NCBI RefSeq assembly: GCF_000771875.1
Contig: NZ_JPXX01000005.1
Coordinates: forward strand, 114,549-178,548
Length of the DNA: 64,000 nucleotides
DNA from: Gallibacterium genomosp. 1
GTDB lineage: Bacteria > Pseudomonadota > Gammaproteobacteria > Enterobacterales > Pasteurellaceae
Reading direction: 5' to 3'
Shown: piece by piece, positions 8,859 to 17,952 of the stretch
Layout: each line of letters begins with the position of its first letter
Position numbering within the stretch: position 1 is the stretch's first letter
Notes under the pieces: generated by a model
Databases searched by the model: none
What the model was told of the DNA's origin: nothing
The model's input: only the letters and a program-made list of their open reading frames with translations
Translations under genes and position numbers: made by a program

Positions 8859-10529
8859 TTATTTCGTAATACGTTTATATTTTATACGTTTTGGTTGGAC
8901 GGCTTCAGCACCAAAGGTTTTCTTCTTCCACTCTTCATAATCAGAGAAGTTACCTTCATAGAAAGTGACTTTACCTTCATCACCATAATCCAAAATGTGA
9001 GTAGCGATACGATCCAAGAACCAGCGGTCGTGAGAAATAACCATCACACACCCCGGGAATTCCAAGATAGCATTTTCCAATGCACGTAAGGTTTCCACAT
9101 CAAGATCGTTGGTTGGCTCGTCAAGGAGCAGCACATTTCCGCCACGTTGTAATAATTTGGCTAAATGCAAACGACCACGTTCACCACCTGATAATTCACC
9201 GACACGTTTTTGTTGATCAACACCTTTAAAATTGAAGCGTCCTACATAAGCACGACTTGGAATTTCAAAGTTACCGATCTTCATAATATCCAAACCGCCG
9301 GAAACTTCTTCCCACACAGTTTTGCTATTATCCATCTTGTCACGGAACTGTTCGACAGAAGAGAGCACCACAGTGTCCCCTAATGTAACAGTGCCTTTGT
9401 CAGGTTGTTCTTGACCGGATAACATTTTGAATAGCGTAGATTTTCCAGCTCCGTTTGCTCCGATAATACCGACAATTGCACCTTTAGGAATATTAAAAGA
9501 TAGATTATCAATTAAAGTACGATCACCATATGATTTGGATAAATTTTCCACTTCAATGACTTTATCTCCTAAGCGAGGACCAGGTGGGATAAAGAGTTCG
9601 TTGGTTTCATTACGTTTTTGATAATCGCTACTATTTAATTCTTCAAATCTAGCCATACGGGCTTTGCTTTTTGCTTGACGTCCTTTTGGATTTTGACGAA
9701 CCCATTCAAGCTCTTTTTCTATTGATTTTTGACGAGCTGATTCGGTTGCTGCCTCTTGTGCTAAACGTTTTTCTTTTTGCTCTAACCAGGAAGAATAGTT
9801 ACCTTGCCAAGGAATACCTTCACCACGATCAAGCTCTAAAATCCAACCGGCGACATTATCCAAGAAGTAACGGTCGTGGGTAATAGCTACAACAGTGCCT
9901 TCATAATCGTGTAAGAAACGTTCCAACCAAGCCACGGATTCCGCATCAAGATGGTTTGTTGGTTCGTCCAATAATAGCATATCCGGTTTTTCTAATAGTA
10001 GACGGCAAAGCGCAACACGGCGACGTTCACCACCGGATAAATGTTCGATTTTACTGTCCCAATCTGGTAAACGTAAGGCATCTGCTGCACGCTCTAATTG
10101 ATTCTGTAAGTTATGACCGTCGTGAGCTTGGATAATCGCTTCTAATTCAGCTTGTTCTGCTGCTAATTTATCAAAATCCGCATCTGGATCAGCATATAGT
10201 GCATAAACTTCATCTAATCGGGTTAATGCATTTTTCACTTCGTGAACTGCTTCTTCAATCGCTTCTCGCACGGTCTGTTGTGGTTCTAGTTTTGGTTCTT
10301 GTGGCAAATAACCGATTTTAATGCCGGGTTGTGGACGAGCTTCCCCTTCAAATTCTTTATCTACACCTGCCATAATGCGCAATAAGGTAGATTTACCGGC
10401 ACCGTTTAAACCGAGTACACCGATTTTTGCACCGGGAAAGAAACTTAATGAAATATCTTTTAAAATTTGACGCTTCGGTGGCACAACTTTGCTCACGCGA
10501 TGCATTGTAAAAACAAATTGTGTGGACAT
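8859..10529 (-). CDS. ettA: Energy-dependent translational throttle protein EttA (ABC-F)
   Basis: A soluble tandem ABC-F ATPase (556 residues) that binds the ribosomal E site and gates the first translation steps according to ATP/ADP. The first Walker A is GLNGAGKS (residues 40-47), with signature LSGGERRR and Walker B LLLDEPTNHLD. The linker holds the P-site tRNA-interaction arm, rich in basic residues. The second ATPase has GANGAGKS near residue 358, LSGGERGRLH and LLLDEPTNDLD. No membrane domain is present. Near-identity to E. coli EttA across its length makes the call secure. Confidence 0.97.
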   Translation of the reverse strand: MSTQFVFTMHRVSKVVPPKRQILKDISLSFFPGAKIGVLGLNGAGKSTLLRIMAGVDKEFEGEARPQPGIKIGYLPQEPKLEPQQTVREAIEEAVHEVKNALTRLDEVYALYADPDADFDKLAAEQAELEAIIQAHDGHNLQNQLERAADALRLPDWDSKIEHLSGGERRRVALCRLLLEKPDMLLLDEPTNHLDAESVAWLERFLHDYEGTVVAITHDRYFLDNVAGWILELDRGEGIPWQGNYSSWLEQKEKRLAQEAATESARQKSIEKELEWVRQNPKGRQAKSKARMARFEELNSSDYQKRNETNELFIPPGPRLGDKVIEVENLSKSYGDRTLIDNLSFNIPKGAIVGIIGANGAGKSTLFKMLSGQEQPDKGTVTLGDTVVLSSVEQFRDKMDNSKTVWEEVSGGLDIMKIGNFEIPSRAYVGRFNFKGVDQQKRVGELSGGERGRLHLAKLLQRGGNVLLLDEPTNDLDVETLRALENAILEFPGCVMVISHDRWFLDRIATHILDYGDEGKVTFYEGNFSDYEEWKKKTFGAEAVQPKRIKYKRITK

Positions 10530-10801
10530 AGTTCTCGCTGTTTGTTTTGTGATTTGATAAAAGCATTATTCTACTGGAAATTATTGCTTTTGACCATTTC
10601 ACGATGAAAATTTCAGTAACACCGAAAAAATGAAAAGATCTGATGAATCATATTGGCTGAATAAAACATAAAAATATGCTTTTATATACAAAATATGATT
10701 GCAACAAGGAATGTTGGAATAGTAATATCAATCAGACTATTTATATAAATAGTACACCACAGCATTATATTTAATTACCATTGCTATTTGAGGAATCTTT
10801 G

Positions 10802-11980
10802 ATGTCAAGACCAATAAATTTTGTAATGATTTCACCCCATTTTCCCACCAATTTTGAAACGTTTGCACATAGGTTGCGTGAAAACGGTTTTAATACATTA
10901 GGAATTGCTGATGCTCCTTATGAATCATTAAGCGAAGGACTACGCAATTCACTAACAGAATATTATCGTGTTGATAATATGGAGGATTATGATCAAGTTT
11001 ATCGTGCAGTTGGCTATTTTGCACATAAGTATGGACGGATTGATCGTATTGAATCGCATAATGAATATTGGTTGGAGTTGGATGCAAAACTTCGTACTGA
11101 TTTTAATGTGTTTGGTTATAAAAACGAAGATATGAAAATGATTAAAACCAAATCACAAATGAAAGAAGTGTTTAAAGAAGCAGGGTTGAAAGTGGCGAAA
11201 GGGCGTGTTTTTTCTGATGAAGAGGATGCTCATCGTTTGGCTGCAGAATTAAAATTGCCAGTGATTATTAAACCGAATTCGGGTGTTGGAGCGAGTGACA
11301 CTTATAAAATTCGTACAAAACAAGATTTAATACATTTCTTTGAACATAAAGCACCAAATGTTGAATATATTATGGAGGAATTTATCGATGGAGATATTGT
11401 GACGTTTGATGGTTTAGCCGATCACAATGGGAATATCGTATTCTATTCCAGTTTAGAATATTCTGAAGCAGTGTTGGATACAGTAGAAAAAGGTGGCGAT
11501 ATGTTCTATTTTGTGCCACGTGAAATTTCACCGAAATTAGTTGAACTCGGTAAAATTTGTGTCGAAGCCTTTAATGTCAGAGAGCGGTTTTTCCATTTTG
11601 AGTTTTTCCGTGTTAAGGGCAGCAACGAAATATTACCCCTTGAAATTAACTGCCGTCCACCGGGTGGTTTAACCATTGATATGTGGAATTATGCGAATGA
11701 TTTTGATGTATTTAATGAATATGCCAATATTGTTAAAGAAAATAGATTCTATGCGCATATTACTCATCCGTGGAATGTAGTTTATATTTCTCGTAAGGCG
11801 AATAAAAACTATCTTAATACGACACAGGCAGTTTGCGAAAAATTTGGTAACAACATTATCAGTGTGCAACAGGTGCCGGGCATTTTTGCGAAAATTATGG
11901 GAGAAGAGGGAATTTTAGCGAGAACTGAAACTCTGGAGCAGATGCGGGAAATTATTCAATTTGCACATCAAAAACAATAA
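10802..11980 (+). CDS. ATP-grasp ligase of unknown substrate
   Basis: A 392-residue carboxylate-amine ligase-type ATP-grasp protein. Residues 1-100 form a Rossmann-like pre-ATP-grasp domain (FVMISPHFPTNFETFAHRL). The ATP-grasp fold has Lys157 in PVIIKPNSGVGAS, a hinge EEFIDGDIVTFDG near 192-204, and metal ligands Glu267 (HFEFF) and Glu281/Asn283 (LEINCRPPGG). The family forms amide or peptide bonds through an acyl-phosphate, but the substrate cannot be read from sequence. The true start is the ATG at 10802 behind TGAGGAA; the frame opens at a TTG 21 bases earlier. It is followed after 17 bases by an esterase gene, so the two probably act together. Confidence 0.82.
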   Translation: MSRPINFVMISPHFPTNFETFAHRLRENGFNTLGIADAPYESLSEGLRNSLTEYYRVDNMEDYDQVYRAVGYFAHKYGRIDRIESHNEYWLELDAKLRTDFNVFGYKNEDMKMIKTKSQMKEVFKEAGLKVAKGRVFSDEEDAHRLAAELKLPVIIKPNSGVGASDTYKIRTKQDLIHFFEHKAPNVEYIMEEFIDGDIVTFDGLADHNGNIVFYSSLEYSEAVLDTVEKGGDMFYFVPREISPKLVELGKICVEAFNVRERFFHFEFFRVKGSNEILPLEINCRPPGGLTIDMWNYANDFDVFNEYANIVKENRFYAHITHPWNVVYISRKANKNYLNTTQAVCEKFGNNIISVQQVPGIFAKIMGEEGILARTETLEQMREIIQFAHQKQ

Positions 11981-11997
11981 TTGAGAGGAAGTGAATT

Positions 11998-12750
11998 ATG
12001 CATTTTGAGAGAAGAAGTCATTGGAGCGGTGAACTAGGGCGTGAAATGTATTTTAATGTGTATGGTCACGCCGGTAAGCCGGTAATTGTGTTTCCATCCT
12101 CAGGCGGTGATCAAAATGAATATGGTAATTTCGGGATGATTGAAGCCTGCCGTTCTTTTATAGATCGTGGATTACTGAAGTTTTATACGCCTGATTCTTA
12201 CGATAAAGAGTCGTGGTTGGCAACTTACAAATCCGGACACGATATGGCATTAGCACACGATGCTTATGATCGTTATATCATCAATGAATTGGTGCCATTA
12301 ATTCGGCACGAATCGCAATGGGGTGGCGCAATGATGGCGACCGGTTGCAGTATGGGGGCGTTTCATACCATTAATTTTGCATTGCGTCATCCGGATTTGT
12401 TTGATGTGGCGATTGCGCTAAGTGGCGTTTATGATGCTCGTTTCTTTACTGGGGAATTTTATGGGGATCAGGCGATATATTTCAATTCGCCGATAGATTA
12501 TCTTTGGGGACAGCAGGATAGTTGGTTTTTAGATCGTTATCGACAAAATCACTATATTGTGGCAGTAGGACAAGGTGCTTGGGAAGAGCAGCACGTTGCA
12601 GATACAGCACGTTTGCAAGAAGCTTTTCAGGCGAAAGGCATTGTCGCTTGGTTTGATTTTTGGGGATACGATGTTGATCACGATTGGCCGTGGTGGAAGA
12701 AACAGATGCCATTTTTTCTAAGTAAATTGGAGGAACAGGGTATCATTTAG
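11998..12750 (+). CDS. Alpha/beta-hydrolase esterase (esterase D-like), partner of the ATP-grasp gene
   Basis: A 250-residue putative esterase of the alpha/beta hydrolase fold. The nucleophile elbow GCSMG puts Ser118 as nucleophile, and a C-terminal His (His228 in VDHDWPWW) is a plausible catalytic base. An N-terminal strand GKPVIVFPSSGG resembles the oxyanion segment. No signal peptide or membrane segment is visible, so it should be cytoplasmic. GAGAGGAAG precedes the ATG. The tight spacing after the ATP-grasp ligase suggests a two-gene operon that makes and trims, or activates and transfers, a small metabolite; this is inference. Confidence 0.8.
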   Translation: MHFERRSHWSGELGREMYFNVYGHAGKPVIVFPSSGGDQNEYGNFGMIEACRSFIDRGLLKFYTPDSYDKESWLATYKSGHDMALAHDAYDRYIINELVPLIRHESQWGGAMMATGCSMGAFHTINFALRHPDLFDVAIALSGVYDARFFTGEFYGDQAIYFNSPIDYLWGQQDSWFLDRYRQNHYIVAVGQGAWEEQHVADTARLQEAFQAKGIVAWFDFWGYDVDHDWPWWKKQMPFFLSKLEEQGII

Positions 12751-13056
12751 TCAGTATAGTTATTCGTTTTTATTTTTGCCGACAGGATTGATTCTTTCAA
12801 AGATAAATGGAGTATAAAATTCGTCGGCATAAAAAAGTAAAATCTCTTCATCAGTGTTTCTTTCATCACTATATAGACCTAATCTTTCTTATAAATTCTA
12901 TAAAAAACTTACAAAATGATCTCATTCTAATTCTTTGCAAGAAAATGATAATAATTCCTAAAAATATCTTGAAAGCAATAAATTTTTTATTGATAATAGT
13001 TCTCATTAATTTAATTGATAGTTTTTAATCCTCAATAACCTAAGGAGAATTTTGGA
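12751..13056. other. AT-rich regulatory stretch before a receptor remnant
   Basis: A 73-codon frame at 12807-13028 is rich in Ile, Leu and Lys and lacks a ribosome site, so I do not call it a gene. The stretch does hold a Fur-like site (12941-12959) and one copy of a 16-bp repeat, TTTCTTATAAATTCTA at 12885-12900, whose other copy encodes the end of a receptor remnant at 13161-13176. Confidence 0.5.
12941..12959. promoter_or_regulatory. Candidate Fur box
   Basis: GAAAATGATAATAATTCCT matches about 14 of 19 positions of the Fur consensus GATAATGATAATCATTATC, with an excellent left half (TGATAAT). It precedes a receptor remnant and exbB-exbD-tonB, all iron-linked functions, which supports iron control. 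Confidence 0.55.
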
Positions 13057-13177
13057 ATGAAGAAAACCTCATTTGTATTATTACCGCTCGCTGCTTTTTC
13101 AAGCAACTAAATATTATGCGGCTTCAGATAATGAACTCGGTCGTAACTATAAATTCACCGTTTCTTATAAATTCTAA
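13057..13177 (+). pseudogene. Deletion remnant of a TonB-dependent outer-membrane receptor
   Basis: An AAGGAGAA ribosome site leads to an ATG starting a signal-peptide-like stretch (MKKTSFVLLPLAAFSSN) that stops at 13108. In the next frame the DNA encodes ASDNELGRNYKFTVSYKF and stops at 13175-13177; a final strand ending in aromatic-Lys-Phe is typical of TonB-dependent receptors. The gene has thus lost almost all of its 2-3 kb body, keeping start signals and the last beta strand. It lies directly upstream of exbB-exbD-tonB, where such receptors often sit. Which ligand the lost receptor bound cannot be told. Confidence 0.72.
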
Positions 13178-13187
13178 GTAATGGTTT

Positions 13188-13223
13188 GACTTTCTGCCAA
13201 CCTTTAAATAAAGGCGGAAAGTC
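13188..13223 (+). terminator. Terminator after the receptor remnant
   Basis: GACTTTCTGCC pairs with GGCGGAAAGTC (one G-T pair), followed by TTTATTCC. It is the original receptor gene terminator, left in place. Confidence 0.75.
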
Positions 13224-13294
13224 TTTATTCCTGTTAATTTATATAAGTGCATTGCAATGATGCCTTATATTTGTTGTTTTTAAAGGGTTGGAAA

Positions 13295-13744
13295 ATGGAT
13301 GCATTATTTGATTTCTTACAACAATATGTTGATTACATTATTTTAGGTCTGTTGGCGTTGATGAGCTTTGTAATGGTCTGGATGGTGATTGAGCGCTTAT
13401 TGTTTTTACATAAAATCAATATTAAAAATTATCAGAATATCCACGATCTTGAAATTGATCTTACACGTCATTTAACCATTATTTCCTCCATTGGTGCAAA
13501 CGCACCATATGTGGGATTGTTGGGAACAGTTATTGGTATTTTGCTCACTTTCTACCAGTTAGGGCAATCGGGTGGCGACATTGATGCTAGTGCCATTATG
13601 CTTCATTTGTCATTAGCACTGAAAGCAACTGCTGTGGGAATTTTAGTCGCTATTCCGTCAATGATGTTTTACAACGGTTTAGGGCGTAAAGTGGAAGTGA
13701 AACGCTTACAGTGGAAATCTTTACAGGCGGAACAATCAAGATAG
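13295..13744 (+). CDS. exbB: Biopolymer transport protein ExbB
   Basis: An inner-membrane proton channel subunit (149 residues) that with ExbD powers TonB for siderophore, haem and metal uptake. Three membrane segments are visible: residues about 14-36, a central one near [20 protein letters not shown], and one near [20 protein letters not shown]. The size matches the short Pasteurellaceae ExbB. The frame is open from a GTG at 13247, but the ATG at 13295 behind AAAGGG is the better start. It is followed after 9 bases by exbD. Confidence 0.94.
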   Translation: MDALFDFLQQYVDYIILGLLALMSFVMVWMVIERLLFLHKINIKNYQNIHDLEIDLTRHLTIISSIGANAPYVGLLGTVIGILLTFYQLGQSGGDIDASAIMLHLSLALKATAVGILVAIPSMMFYNGLGRKVEVKRLQWKSLQAEQSR

Positions 13745-13753
13745 GAATGAGAT

Positions 13754-14143
13754 ATGAAGAAGTTCGATGAAATTAATATCATTCCTTTCATTGATATTAT
13801 GTTAGTACTGTTGGCAATTGTTTTGATTACTGCATCTTTTATTTCGCAAGGTAAAATTAAGGTGAATGTACCAAAAGCAAGTAGCACGGTAGCATTTAAA
13901 TCGGATGAACTTGCGAAACTGCTCACTATCACTAAAGATGGTGAGCTTTATTTCAATGATAAGCCGATCAATAGAACCGATTTAGAGAAAGAGATGGCGA
14001 GTTGGGATAAATCACAAAAAGTAACATTAAAAGTAGATTCTGAAGCTACTTTCCAAGAATTTGTTAGTATTACCGACTTATTAGGTAAAAATGAGATCAA
14101 AAATGTTGCCATTGTTACTGTAAAGGATAAAGGAGGCAATTAA
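13754..14143 (+). CDS. exbD: Biopolymer transport protein ExbD
   Basis: A 129-residue protein with one N-terminal membrane segment and a periplasmic domain. Asp14 in [12 protein letters not shown] corresponds to the essential proton-carrying Asp25 of E. coli ExbD. It forms the motor with ExbB that energises TonB. The gene ends exactly where tonB begins (TAAGTG), indicating coupled expression. Confidence 0.94.
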   Translation: MKKFDEINIIPFIDIMLVLLAIVLITASFISQGKIKVNVPKASSTVAFKSDELAKLLTITKDGELYFNDKPINRTDLEKEMASWDKSQKVTLKVDSEATFQEFVSITDLLGKNEIKNVAIVTVKDKGGN

Positions 14144-14875
14144 GTGCATTACACCAAGCCTGCTTTTTATGTTACCACTGCTATTTATAGTGCATTATTT
14201 GCCGGTGTGGTTTGGTCATTTGATGGAACGCAACAGTCAGCAAATAGTATAAATGGAGAAATTTCACCAATCATTTCAATGGAATTGTTTTCTGCCAATA
14301 TTGTTGAGGAACCTCAACCAGAACCTCAACCGGAAATAGAAATCAAGCCTGAACCAGAAAAGATAGTTGAAACTCAGAAACAAGAAGTTGTTCCTGATCC
14401 GACAATAAAAAAAGAATCGAAACAGCCTAAAAAAGAGATTAAAAAAGAAGTTGTAGAGCGTAAAAAGGAACATAAAAAACATCGTGATCATAAGAAAAAT
14501 CATCGCCCTGTTTCGCAGGCAGTACAATCTAAAGCACAGGGTGCGCCTGTTACAACACAGCAACAAAATTTACAAGGAACAGGAACAAATAGTGATGAGC
14601 TTGCAGCATATCGTTCTGCATTAAGGCGAGAAATTGAAAAACATAAACGTTATTCGCAACGAGCAAAAATGTTGCATCGTCAAGGTACTGTCATAGTGCA
14701 GTTTACTTTGATGGATGACGGAACAATCCAAAATGTGCGGTTACATCGTTCTTCTGGTTATGAAGATTTGGATAAGTCGGCAATGGATGCAGTAGCGAAA
14801 GCCAATAGTGTTGGCATACGTCCGGCAGGTTTAGCTACAGAACAGAAAATCCCGATTAAATTTATGCTGAGATAA
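14144..14875 (+). CDS. tonB: Energy transducer TonB
   Basis: TonB (243 residues) spans the periplasm and opens outer-membrane receptors. Residues 1-30 are the membrane anchor. Residues about 58-125 form the extended Pro/Glu then Lys-rich linker (EPQPEPQPEIEIKPEPEK and KKEHKKHRDHKKNHR). The C-terminal TonB domain runs from about 155 (VIVQFTLMDDGTIQNVRLHR, SSGYEDLDKSAMDAV). The start is a GTG directly after the exbD stop, with AGGAGG at 14131-14136. Its dedicated receptor upstream is deleted, so it presumably serves receptors encoded elsewhere. Confidence 0.95.
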   Translation: MHYTKPAFYVTTAIYSALFAGVVWSFDGTQQSANSINGEISPIISMELFSANIVEEPQPEPQPEIEIKPEPEKIVETQKQEVVPDPTIKKESKQPKKEIKKEVVERKKEHKKHRDHKKNHRPVSQAVQSKAQGAPVTTQQQNLQGTGTNSDELAAYRSALRREIEKHKRYSQRAKMLHRQGTVIVQFTLMDDGTIQNVRLHRSSGYEDLDKSAMDAVAKANSVGIRPAGLATEQKIPIKFMLR

Positions 14876-15484
14876 TTATTTCTTCTTTTTATTTTTTAAT
14901 TTATCCCACATTTTGTCTTCTTGTCCACGCCATAAACGTTGAATATTGTCGTGGTGACGGTAGATAAGAAGACAACAAACTAATGCGGTTGGAAAGGTGA
15001 ATTCGGGGCGAAACCACCAGACATAAAATGGGATGGTTAATGCGGCAATTACTGCACTGAGAGAAGAGTAACCGGTGAGTAGGAAAACACATAACCAGAC
15101 ACCAAGCATAAATCCTGCTACAGACCAGCCAATCGGTGCAATTGCACCGAATGCGGTTGCTACACCTTTGCCACCACGAAAGTGATAATAAATTGGGAAA
15201 ATATGCCCTAGGCAGGCACCTAAAGCCACCATTCCTAATTCAAACTGTGTTAGTTGTAGGTAATAACCGAGCCAAACTGGTAACATTCCTTTAAGAATAT
15301 CAAAAATTAGCACCAGTAATGCTGGCAAACGTCCACCAATTCGTAACACATTGGTTGCTCCGGGGTTATGAGAGCCGTTTTCTCGAGGATCAGGAAGGTG
15401 AAAGAGTTTGCATAAAATGATCGCGCTCGAAATAGAACCTATCAAATAGGCAATTAGCATATAAAAAATAGCAAATAGACTCAT
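14876..15484 (-). CDS. plsY: Acyl-phosphate:glycerol-3-phosphate acyltransferase
   Basis: An integral inner-membrane enzyme of 202 residues that transfers acyl groups from acyl-phosphate to glycerol 3-phosphate in the first step of phospholipid synthesis. Conserved loops are visible: GSISSAI, the phosphate-binding [14 protein letters not shown] and [13 protein letters not shown]. About five membrane helices are predicted. The start follows AAGGAAAAG. Its stop abuts the tonB stop, so the two genes converge with no spacer. Divergent from folB, as in other gammaproteobacteria. Confidence 0.95.
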   Translation of the reverse strand: MSLFAIFYMLIAYLIGSISSAIILCKLFHLPDPRENGSHNPGATNVLRIGGRLPALLVLIFDILKGMLPVWLGYYLQLTQFELGMVALGACLGHIFPIYYHFRGGKGVATAFGAIAPIGWSVAGFMLGVWLCVFLLTGYSSLSAVIAALTIPFYVWWFRPEFTFPTALVCCLLIYRHHDNIQRLWRGQEDKMWDKLKNKKKK

Positions 15485-15575
15485 AACTTTTCCTTTTCAC
15501 TCATTTGGGCTTTTGTTTATTGTAACCAAAATTGTTAGTATAGCTACAATTAATTCATTAAACGGCGAAATTTAT

Positions 15576-15935
15576 ATGACGAAAGAATTTATTTTTATTG
15601 AAGAGTTAACTATTTTTACCACTATTGGCGTTTATGCTTGGGAACAACAGATTAAACAAAAATTAGTGTTTGATTTAGAAATGGCGTGGGATAGTGAGCA
15701 GGCGGCACGGACAGATGATGTTCAATTTTGTCTAAATTACGCAGAGGTTAGCGAATTTATCATTGATTATGTCAGTAACCGATCATTTGCATTGATTGAA
15801 AGAGTAGCATATGAGGTGGTGGATCAATTACATCAGCGTTTTCAAATCTCACAAATTCGTTTAAAACTAAGTAAGCCCAGTGCCGTTGCTCAAGCAAAAT
15901 CGGTTGGTATTGTGGTGGAAAAAAGGTTTGGTTAA
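15576..15935 (+). CDS. folB: Dihydroneopterin aldolase
   Basis: A 119-residue enzyme of folate synthesis that splits dihydroneopterin to hydroxymethyl-dihydropterin and glycolaldehyde. Family features are the opening FIFIEELTIFTTIGVYAWEQ, the catalytic Glu in the LNYAEVSEFI region, and the conserved Lys in RLKLSKPSAVAQAKSVGI. The frame extends 21 codons upstream of the chosen ATG, but the family starts here. The ribosome site is weak. It sits divergent to plsY, the classical folB-plsY pair. Confidence 0.94.
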   Translation: MTKEFIFIEELTIFTTIGVYAWEQQIKQKLVFDLEMAWDSEQAARTDDVQFCLNYAEVSEFIIDYVSNRSFALIERVAYEVVDQLHQRFQISQIRLKLSKPSAVAQAKSVGIVVEKRFG

Positions 15936-15958
15936 TGATTGATGGCAGAAGAATGCCA

Positions 15959-16390
15959 TCAAAATTTACGCATATCAATATGTGGGATATTGTCTTCCAG
16001 ATAGATATCTGAAACCACAACAAAACCGAATTTCTGATAAAATTCTTGCAAATAGTGTTGTGCCTGAATTTCAATGAGATAGTTTGGAAATTGCTGTTGA
16101 ATAAAAGCTAATGTGCTTCTTAATAGTGTTTGAGCATAGCTTTTGCCACGAAAATCTGGCATTACTAAAACACGTCCAAAATGAACGTACTCATTTTGGA
16201 AAAAAATACGAGTATAAGCGACAAGATGTTGCTGTTCCGATAGCCAGAGATGAAATGCGCATAGATCAATTTCATCCACTTCCTGATATGAACATTGTTG
16301 TTCAACGACAAAAACTGCCGTACGAGCCTGATAAATCTGAAAAAGCTCTCGTGTAGTCAATTGATTAAATGTTCTAACTTGTTGTTGCAT
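15959..16390 (-). CDS. GNAT N-acetyltransferase, ElaA family
   Basis: A 143-residue acetyltransferase. The ElaA-type start (RTFNQLTTRELFQIYQAR followed by AVFVVEQQCSYQEVDEID) and the acetyl-CoA loop (RVLVMPDFRGKSYAQTLL) are clear. The substrate is unknown for this family. The start used is the ATG at 16390. A longer frame overlaps the downstream end of cls and is not supported. It lies 7 bases after cls and may be transcribed with it. Confidence 0.88.
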   Translation of the reverse strand: MQQQVRTFNQLTTRELFQIYQARTAVFVVEQQCSYQEVDEIDLCAFHLWLSEQQHLVAYTRIFFQNEYVHFGRVLVMPDFRGKSYAQTLLRSTLAFIQQQFPNYLIEIQAQHYLQEFYQKFGFVVVSDIYLEDNIPHIDMRKF

Positions 16391-16397
16391 AATGTTT

Positions 16398-17867
16398 TTA
16401 CAAAAGTGGGCTGAAAAAGAAAAATAACCGCTCAAAAAAGCGTTGCCACAAAGGGCGCTGTTGCCATTGTTGATAATCGATGGTTTCAGTTTGCTGATAA
16501 TAGTTGTGGTGTAGCTGCAAAATTTCTTTGGCAAAATCGCGATCTTCTACAATCATCATTACTTCAAAATTAAGCATAAAACTGCGAATATCCATATTAA
16601 CGCTACCGACTAATGCTAATCGTTGATCAATCAAAATACTTTTAGTGTGTAATAATCCGCCTTTAAATCGATGAATTTTTACTCCAGCAGCTAATAAATT
16701 ATCGAAAAGTGCGCGACTTGCCCATTGCACCATAGTTGAGTCATTCTTTTTCGGCAAAATAATATTCACTTCTACGCCACGTTGCGCTGCGATTTTTAAA
16801 GCATCCTCAATGCTTTGGTTTGGCACGAAGTAAGGTGAGGTGATTGTGATTGATTTTCTAGCAGAAAATATGGCTACTGAAAGTGTTTGCGACATTAAAT
16901 CATCTGGGAAGCCGGGGCCTGTGGCAACAATTTGTACAGCGTGCGAATTGTCATTTTCAATCGGCAATAATGGGCAAAGTGCAAAAGCAAAAGGCTGCTG
17001 TTGCTCAGTTTCGATTTCCCAATCCCATGCGTGTAGATGATTAAGAATAGAGGAAACCGGCCCGTCAATTCTAACCATAATATCAATCCATTGCCCAACG
17101 TTAGCATCCTGTTTAAATTCACTTGGGTCAACCATATTCATACTGCCGGTATAGGCAATTTGATTATCGATCACTACAATTTTGCGATGTTGACGAAGAT
17201 CAATACGCTCTAAAAACATTCGTAATGGATTAGCGTGTAATGCTTCTAAAAATTCGATTCCTTGGTCGCGTAATTGTTGGCAATGCTTACTCAAGAGAAA
17301 ATCTCGACTACCTACAGAATCAAGTAGAATATGAATTTGCACACCACGTTGCTTAGCTTTTAATAATGCTTGTTCAACTTGAGTGATAAGCCCTCCACTT
17401 TGCCAAATATAAAAAGTCATATTGATAGAAAAATTAGCCTGCTCAATATCTTTAATAATACTTTGAATAATGGATTGTGGTGTTTGCAAAATATGTAGAT
17501 CATTGCCAATAATACAAGGAATGTTTTGACGACGTTGACAAAGATCAAACAGTGATTTGTATCGTAATGCCTCTTTATTTTCGACAAGATTTTTATAATC
17601 TTTATATTGATTAAACCAAGCGACATATTTAGGTCTTAATTGGTGGAAAAGCTTAGCGCGATGCGAACCTAACTTGATTTCCCCAAAAATAAAGTAAGCA
17701 ATGATGCCAACAATTGGCACGATATAAACAATTAATAACCACGATAAGGTAACCGACATTGCCTGCTGTTTGAATAACAGACGTAAAGTGATAGAAACTT
17801 GACAAATCCAGATAGTGATAGGAATAGTATATTGTAAAATAGTAATAATATCAGTGGTAATAATCAT
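16398..17867 (-). CDS. cls: Cardiolipin synthase
   Basis: A 489-residue phospholipase-D-family enzyme that joins two phosphatidylglycerol molecules to cardiolipin at the inner membrane. Two N-terminal membrane helices (about residues 8-28 and 38-60) precede two HKD catalytic motifs, HRKIVVIDNQIAYTGSMNM and HTKSILIDQRLALVGSVNMD. Length fits ClsA (486 in E. coli) better than ClsB or ClsC. It is likely co-transcribed with the downstream acetyltransferase gene. Confidence 0.95.
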   Translation of the reverse strand: MIITTDIITILQYTIPITIWICQVSITLRLLFKQQAMSVTLSWLLIVYIVPIVGIIAYFIFGEIKLGSHRAKLFHQLRPKYVAWFNQYKDYKNLVENKEALRYKSLFDLCQRRQNIPCIIGNDLHILQTPQSIIQSIIKDIEQANFSINMTFYIWQSGGLITQVEQALLKAKQRGVQIHILLDSVGSRDFLLSKHCQQLRDQGIEFLEALHANPLRMFLERIDLRQHRKIVVIDNQIAYTGSMNMVDPSEFKQDANVGQWIDIMVRIDGPVSSILNHLHAWDWEIETEQQQPFAFALCPLLPIENDNSHAVQIVATGPGFPDDLMSQTLSVAIFSARKSITITSPYFVPNQSIEDALKIAAQRGVEVNIILPKKNDSTMVQWASRALFDNLLAAGVKIHRFKGGLLHTKSILIDQRLALVGSVNMDIRSFMLNFEVMMIVEDRDFAKEILQLHHNYYQQTETIDYQQWQQRPLWQRFFERLFFFFSPLL

Positions 17868-17913
17868 AACATCATCAATAACCTAATTAAGGAAACGTTA
17901 TTTTAACAAAGAA

Positions 17914-17949
17914 AATCGACATCGCGATTTAATTTATGCGATGTCGATT
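17914..17949. terminator. Perfect 12-bp hairpin between the MFS gene and cls
   Basis: AATCGACATCGC pairs with GCGATGTCGATT around a 12-base loop. On the minus strand it is followed by TTTTCTTTGTT, so it ends the MFS transcript before cls. Confidence 0.78.
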
Positions 17950-17952
17950 GAA

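Noticed and set aside
12807..13028. 73-codon plus-strand frame after the esterase gene
   Set aside because: Composition is Ile/Leu/Lys-rich as expected from AT-rich noncoding DNA, it lacks a ribosome site and it overlaps the Fur-like site.
14276..14566. Minus-strand frame inside tonB, rich in Phe and Leu
   Set aside because: Antisense of the Lys/Glu/Pro-rich TonB linker; composition explains it.
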